DNA of 63,593 nt from Pelagibacteraceae bacterium AG-426-I15. Lineage in GTDB: Bacteria > Pseudomonadota > Alphaproteobacteria > Pelagibacterales > Pelagibacteraceae. The DNA lies in the NCBI GenBank assembly GCA_003213135.1, contig QCNT01000005.1:1-63593 (forward strand), given 5' to 3'. Position 1 is the stretch's first letter; every line of letters begins with the position of its first letter. Positions 62,264 through 63,593 of the stretch are shown here, in pieces. Under the pieces are notes generated by a model, which saw only the letters and a program-made list of their open reading frames with translations, did not search any database and was not told where the DNA came from. The position numbers were made by a program, and so were the translations under genes.

Positions 62264-63593
62264 TCAAAATATAAAGAAAACTTTTTTCTGTTCATTAAAA
62301 GATTTTATCATTATTAATCTAGCTACAATAAGCATTATTAATCCAAAAAACCAATTCATTACCATTAGACTATAAAATATATCAGTAAAATAACCATCAA
62401 AAATATTTAAAACCACCCATACAATTATAAAAGGTAAAATAATCATCCTGAAAAGATTTGAATAAAAAATTAAAAAAGTTTTTTTAAGAGCAGTAAATAA
62501 TGCGTGTGAAATAAAAAAAACAGGATAAATAGGTCCAATAAATGCTGCGATTTTTAAATAATTTGAACCAAATTCAATTACATCTAAATCCTGAGAAAAA
62601 ATTCTAATAATATTGTCTGAAAAAATAAACATAATGACTCCTGAAATACACATAATCACAAATCCAATAAAAATAGATTTAAAGTAAACCTCTTTGACTC
62701 TTTTATATCTTCTGGCACCAAAATTATAACCCGCTATAGAAATTACAGCGGTATTTAAGCCTATAACTGGTAAAGAAAACAAATGCTCGAATCGAATTGC
62801 CGCCCCATAACCGGCAATAGCATTATCGCCAAAACTGCCTAGAAATGACAAAAGAATATAACTGCCCCCCGAAACTAAGAATAAAGCAAATGTTATTGGC
62901 ATACATTGATTTATAATGTTTATAAAAAAATTTTTTCTTATAAAAAAATTTGATAATTTTAAAGTTATTTTTAAATCTGATTTAATAACTTTTAAATATA
63001 AATATAAACAAGCTACAAATTGTATTAATAGAGTTGAAATAGCGAGTCCGGCAATACCAAACGCGGGAATAAAAAATAATCCAAAAATAAATATAGGATT
63101 AAGTATAATATTAAAGATTAATCCGACAATTAAAACATTTCTGTAAGTTTTTGTGTCACCTTGTGCATAAAGAATAGAATTAAAAGAAGTAAGAATTAAA
63201 AAAATAATTGTGCCAAGAAAAATTATATCAATATATTCTTTTGCTAAAATAGTGTTTTCATAAGAGCTTCCCATAAGTCTTAGTATGTCAAAAGAAAAAT
63301 ATTTTCCAAAAATAGTAATAATAATTGACAATAAAAAAGCATAAGTCAAAGCGTTGTGAGAATATATTAAAGCAACAACTTTATTTCTTGCTCCAAACGA
63401 ATTTGAAATCAAGGAATTACAACCGGCTACAATACCTATACCTGCAGATATTATAATAAAATATAATGGAAATGCTTTTGCTAATGCTGCTAAAGCTTCG
63501 GGGGAAATTTTGCCCGCAAAAAAAGTATCTGTTATGTTGAACAACGTTTGAAACAAACTGCCAGTCATTGAAGGTATTGCAATTTGCTTTAAT
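62264..63593 (-). CDS. MATE-family efflux transporter, N-terminus cut by window edge
   Basis: At least 434 residues with about twelve hydrophobic helices in two related halves. The visible start reads KQIAIPSMTGSLFQTLFNITD then TFFAG, a typical first MATE helix (I-P-x-x-x-x-x-L-x-x-x-x-N-x-x-D), so the frame is open to the window edge and the Met at 63568 is probably internal. Other motifs: ALAKAFPLYFI, GAGAAIRFEHLF-like GYGAAIRFEHLF, and NFGARRYKRV. Such pumps export cationic drugs or metabolites with Na+ or H+ exchange; the substrate is unknown. Confidence 0.9.
   Translation of the reverse strand, partial: LKQIAIPSMTGSLFQTLFNITDTFFAGKISPEALAALAKAFPLYFIIISAGIGIVAGCNSLISNSFGARNKVVALIYSHNALTYAFLLSIIITIFGKYFSFDILRLMGSSYENTILAKEYIDIIFLGTIIFLILTSFNSILYAQGDTKTYRNVLIVGLIFNIILNPIFIFGLFFIPAFGIAGLAISTLLIQFVACLYLYLKVIKSDLKITLKLSNFFIRKNFFINIINQCMPITFALFLVSGGSYILLSFLGSFGDNAIAGYGAAIRFEHLFSLPVIGLNTAVISIAGYNFGARRYKRVKEVYFKSIFIGFVIMCISGVIMFIFSDNIIRIFSQDLDVIEFGSNYLKIAAFIGPIYPVFFISHALFTALKKTFLIFYSNLFRMIILPFIIVWVVLNIFDGYFTDIFYSLMVMNWFFGLIMLIVARLIMIKSFNEQKKVFFIF

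Noticed and set aside
63566-63568. Met at 63568 as the true MATE start
   Set aside because: The frame stays open to the window edge and the upstream residues form a typical MATE first helix.

Overview
This is a very AT-rich, extremely compact bacterial chromosome segment. Gene content and order point to a streamlined marine alphaproteobacterium, most likely SAR11 (Pelagibacterales) or a close look-alike such as the HIMB59/AEGEAN-169 group. The pointers are a DMSP demethylase operon, a proton-pumping pyrophosphatase, an NDUFS4-type complex I subunit, a ubiquinol-cytochrome c chaperone, CtaA heme A synthase, the dapA-smpB-folK-rel-pyrE-pdxJ-acpS-lepB-rnc-recO block, and gene spacings that are mostly 0-10 nt or small overlaps. 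Few genes have a clear Shine-Dalgarno sequence. The taxon is an inference; no rRNA gene is present.

Layout. 1-1.8 kb: a tyrosine recombinase cut by the left edge, with a near-consensus promoter and a perfect 9-7-9 inverted repeat in front of it, a cupin-like gene, and a 400-bp non-coding gap with two inverted repeats. 1.8-12.8 kb: a ten-gene minus-strand operon led by tRNA-Pro. It encodes DmdA, DmdB and DmdC, a FadB-like multifunctional enzyme, a stand-alone crotonase, an alpha/beta hydrolase, an OsmC protein, a complex I accessory subunit and two transporters. 12.9-18.4 kb: nhaA, a SufU-like scaffold, an MBL hydrolase, tatD, a double glycosyltransferase and a GIY-YIG protein. 18.4-29.5 kb: an inositol uptake and degradation island (aldolase, aldehyde dehydrogenase, IolD, oxidoreductase, ROK kinase, ABC transporter, IolG, IolE). 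29.5-38.4 kb: a long minus-strand run from rplM-rpsI through argC, hom, glpX and recJ, then tRNA-Glu, an FAH hydrolase and a 2-hydroxyacid dehydrogenase. 38.4-45 kb: ctaA, chorismate mutase, rpmG, merR, ihfA, plsX, rpmF, CBP3-type chaperone, bamE and hppA. 45-51.4 kb: nusB, the rib genes, nrdR, glyA, rpiB and a dioxygenase. 51.4-59.8 kb: hemB, recO, rnc, lepB, acpS, pdxJ, pyrE, rel, folK, smpB and dapA. 59.8-63.6 kb: a soluble lytic transglycosylase, tRNA-Ser and a MATE transporter cut by the right edge.

How the parts work together. The dmd operon should convert DMSP to methylmercaptopropionate (DmdA), activate it to a CoA ester (DmdB), desaturate it (DmdC) and hydrate it. The fused crotonase domain of the FadB-like protein keeps both catalytic glutamates while the stand-alone crotonase has lost both. 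The inositol island imports a cyclitol through a one-ATPase ABC system, oxidises it (IolG), dehydrates it (IolE) and opens the ring (IolD). It lacks IolB, PfkB-type IolC and IolJ, but carries a ROK kinase, an HpcH/HpaI aldolase and an aldehyde dehydrogenase that could fill the later steps.

The most unusual structural theme is the use of tRNA genes inside mRNAs. fadB starts 4 nt after tRNA-Pro, recJ reads into tRNA-Glu and takes its stop codon there, and tRNA-Ser lies 21 nt after the MATE gene and 1 nt from the convergent slt stop.
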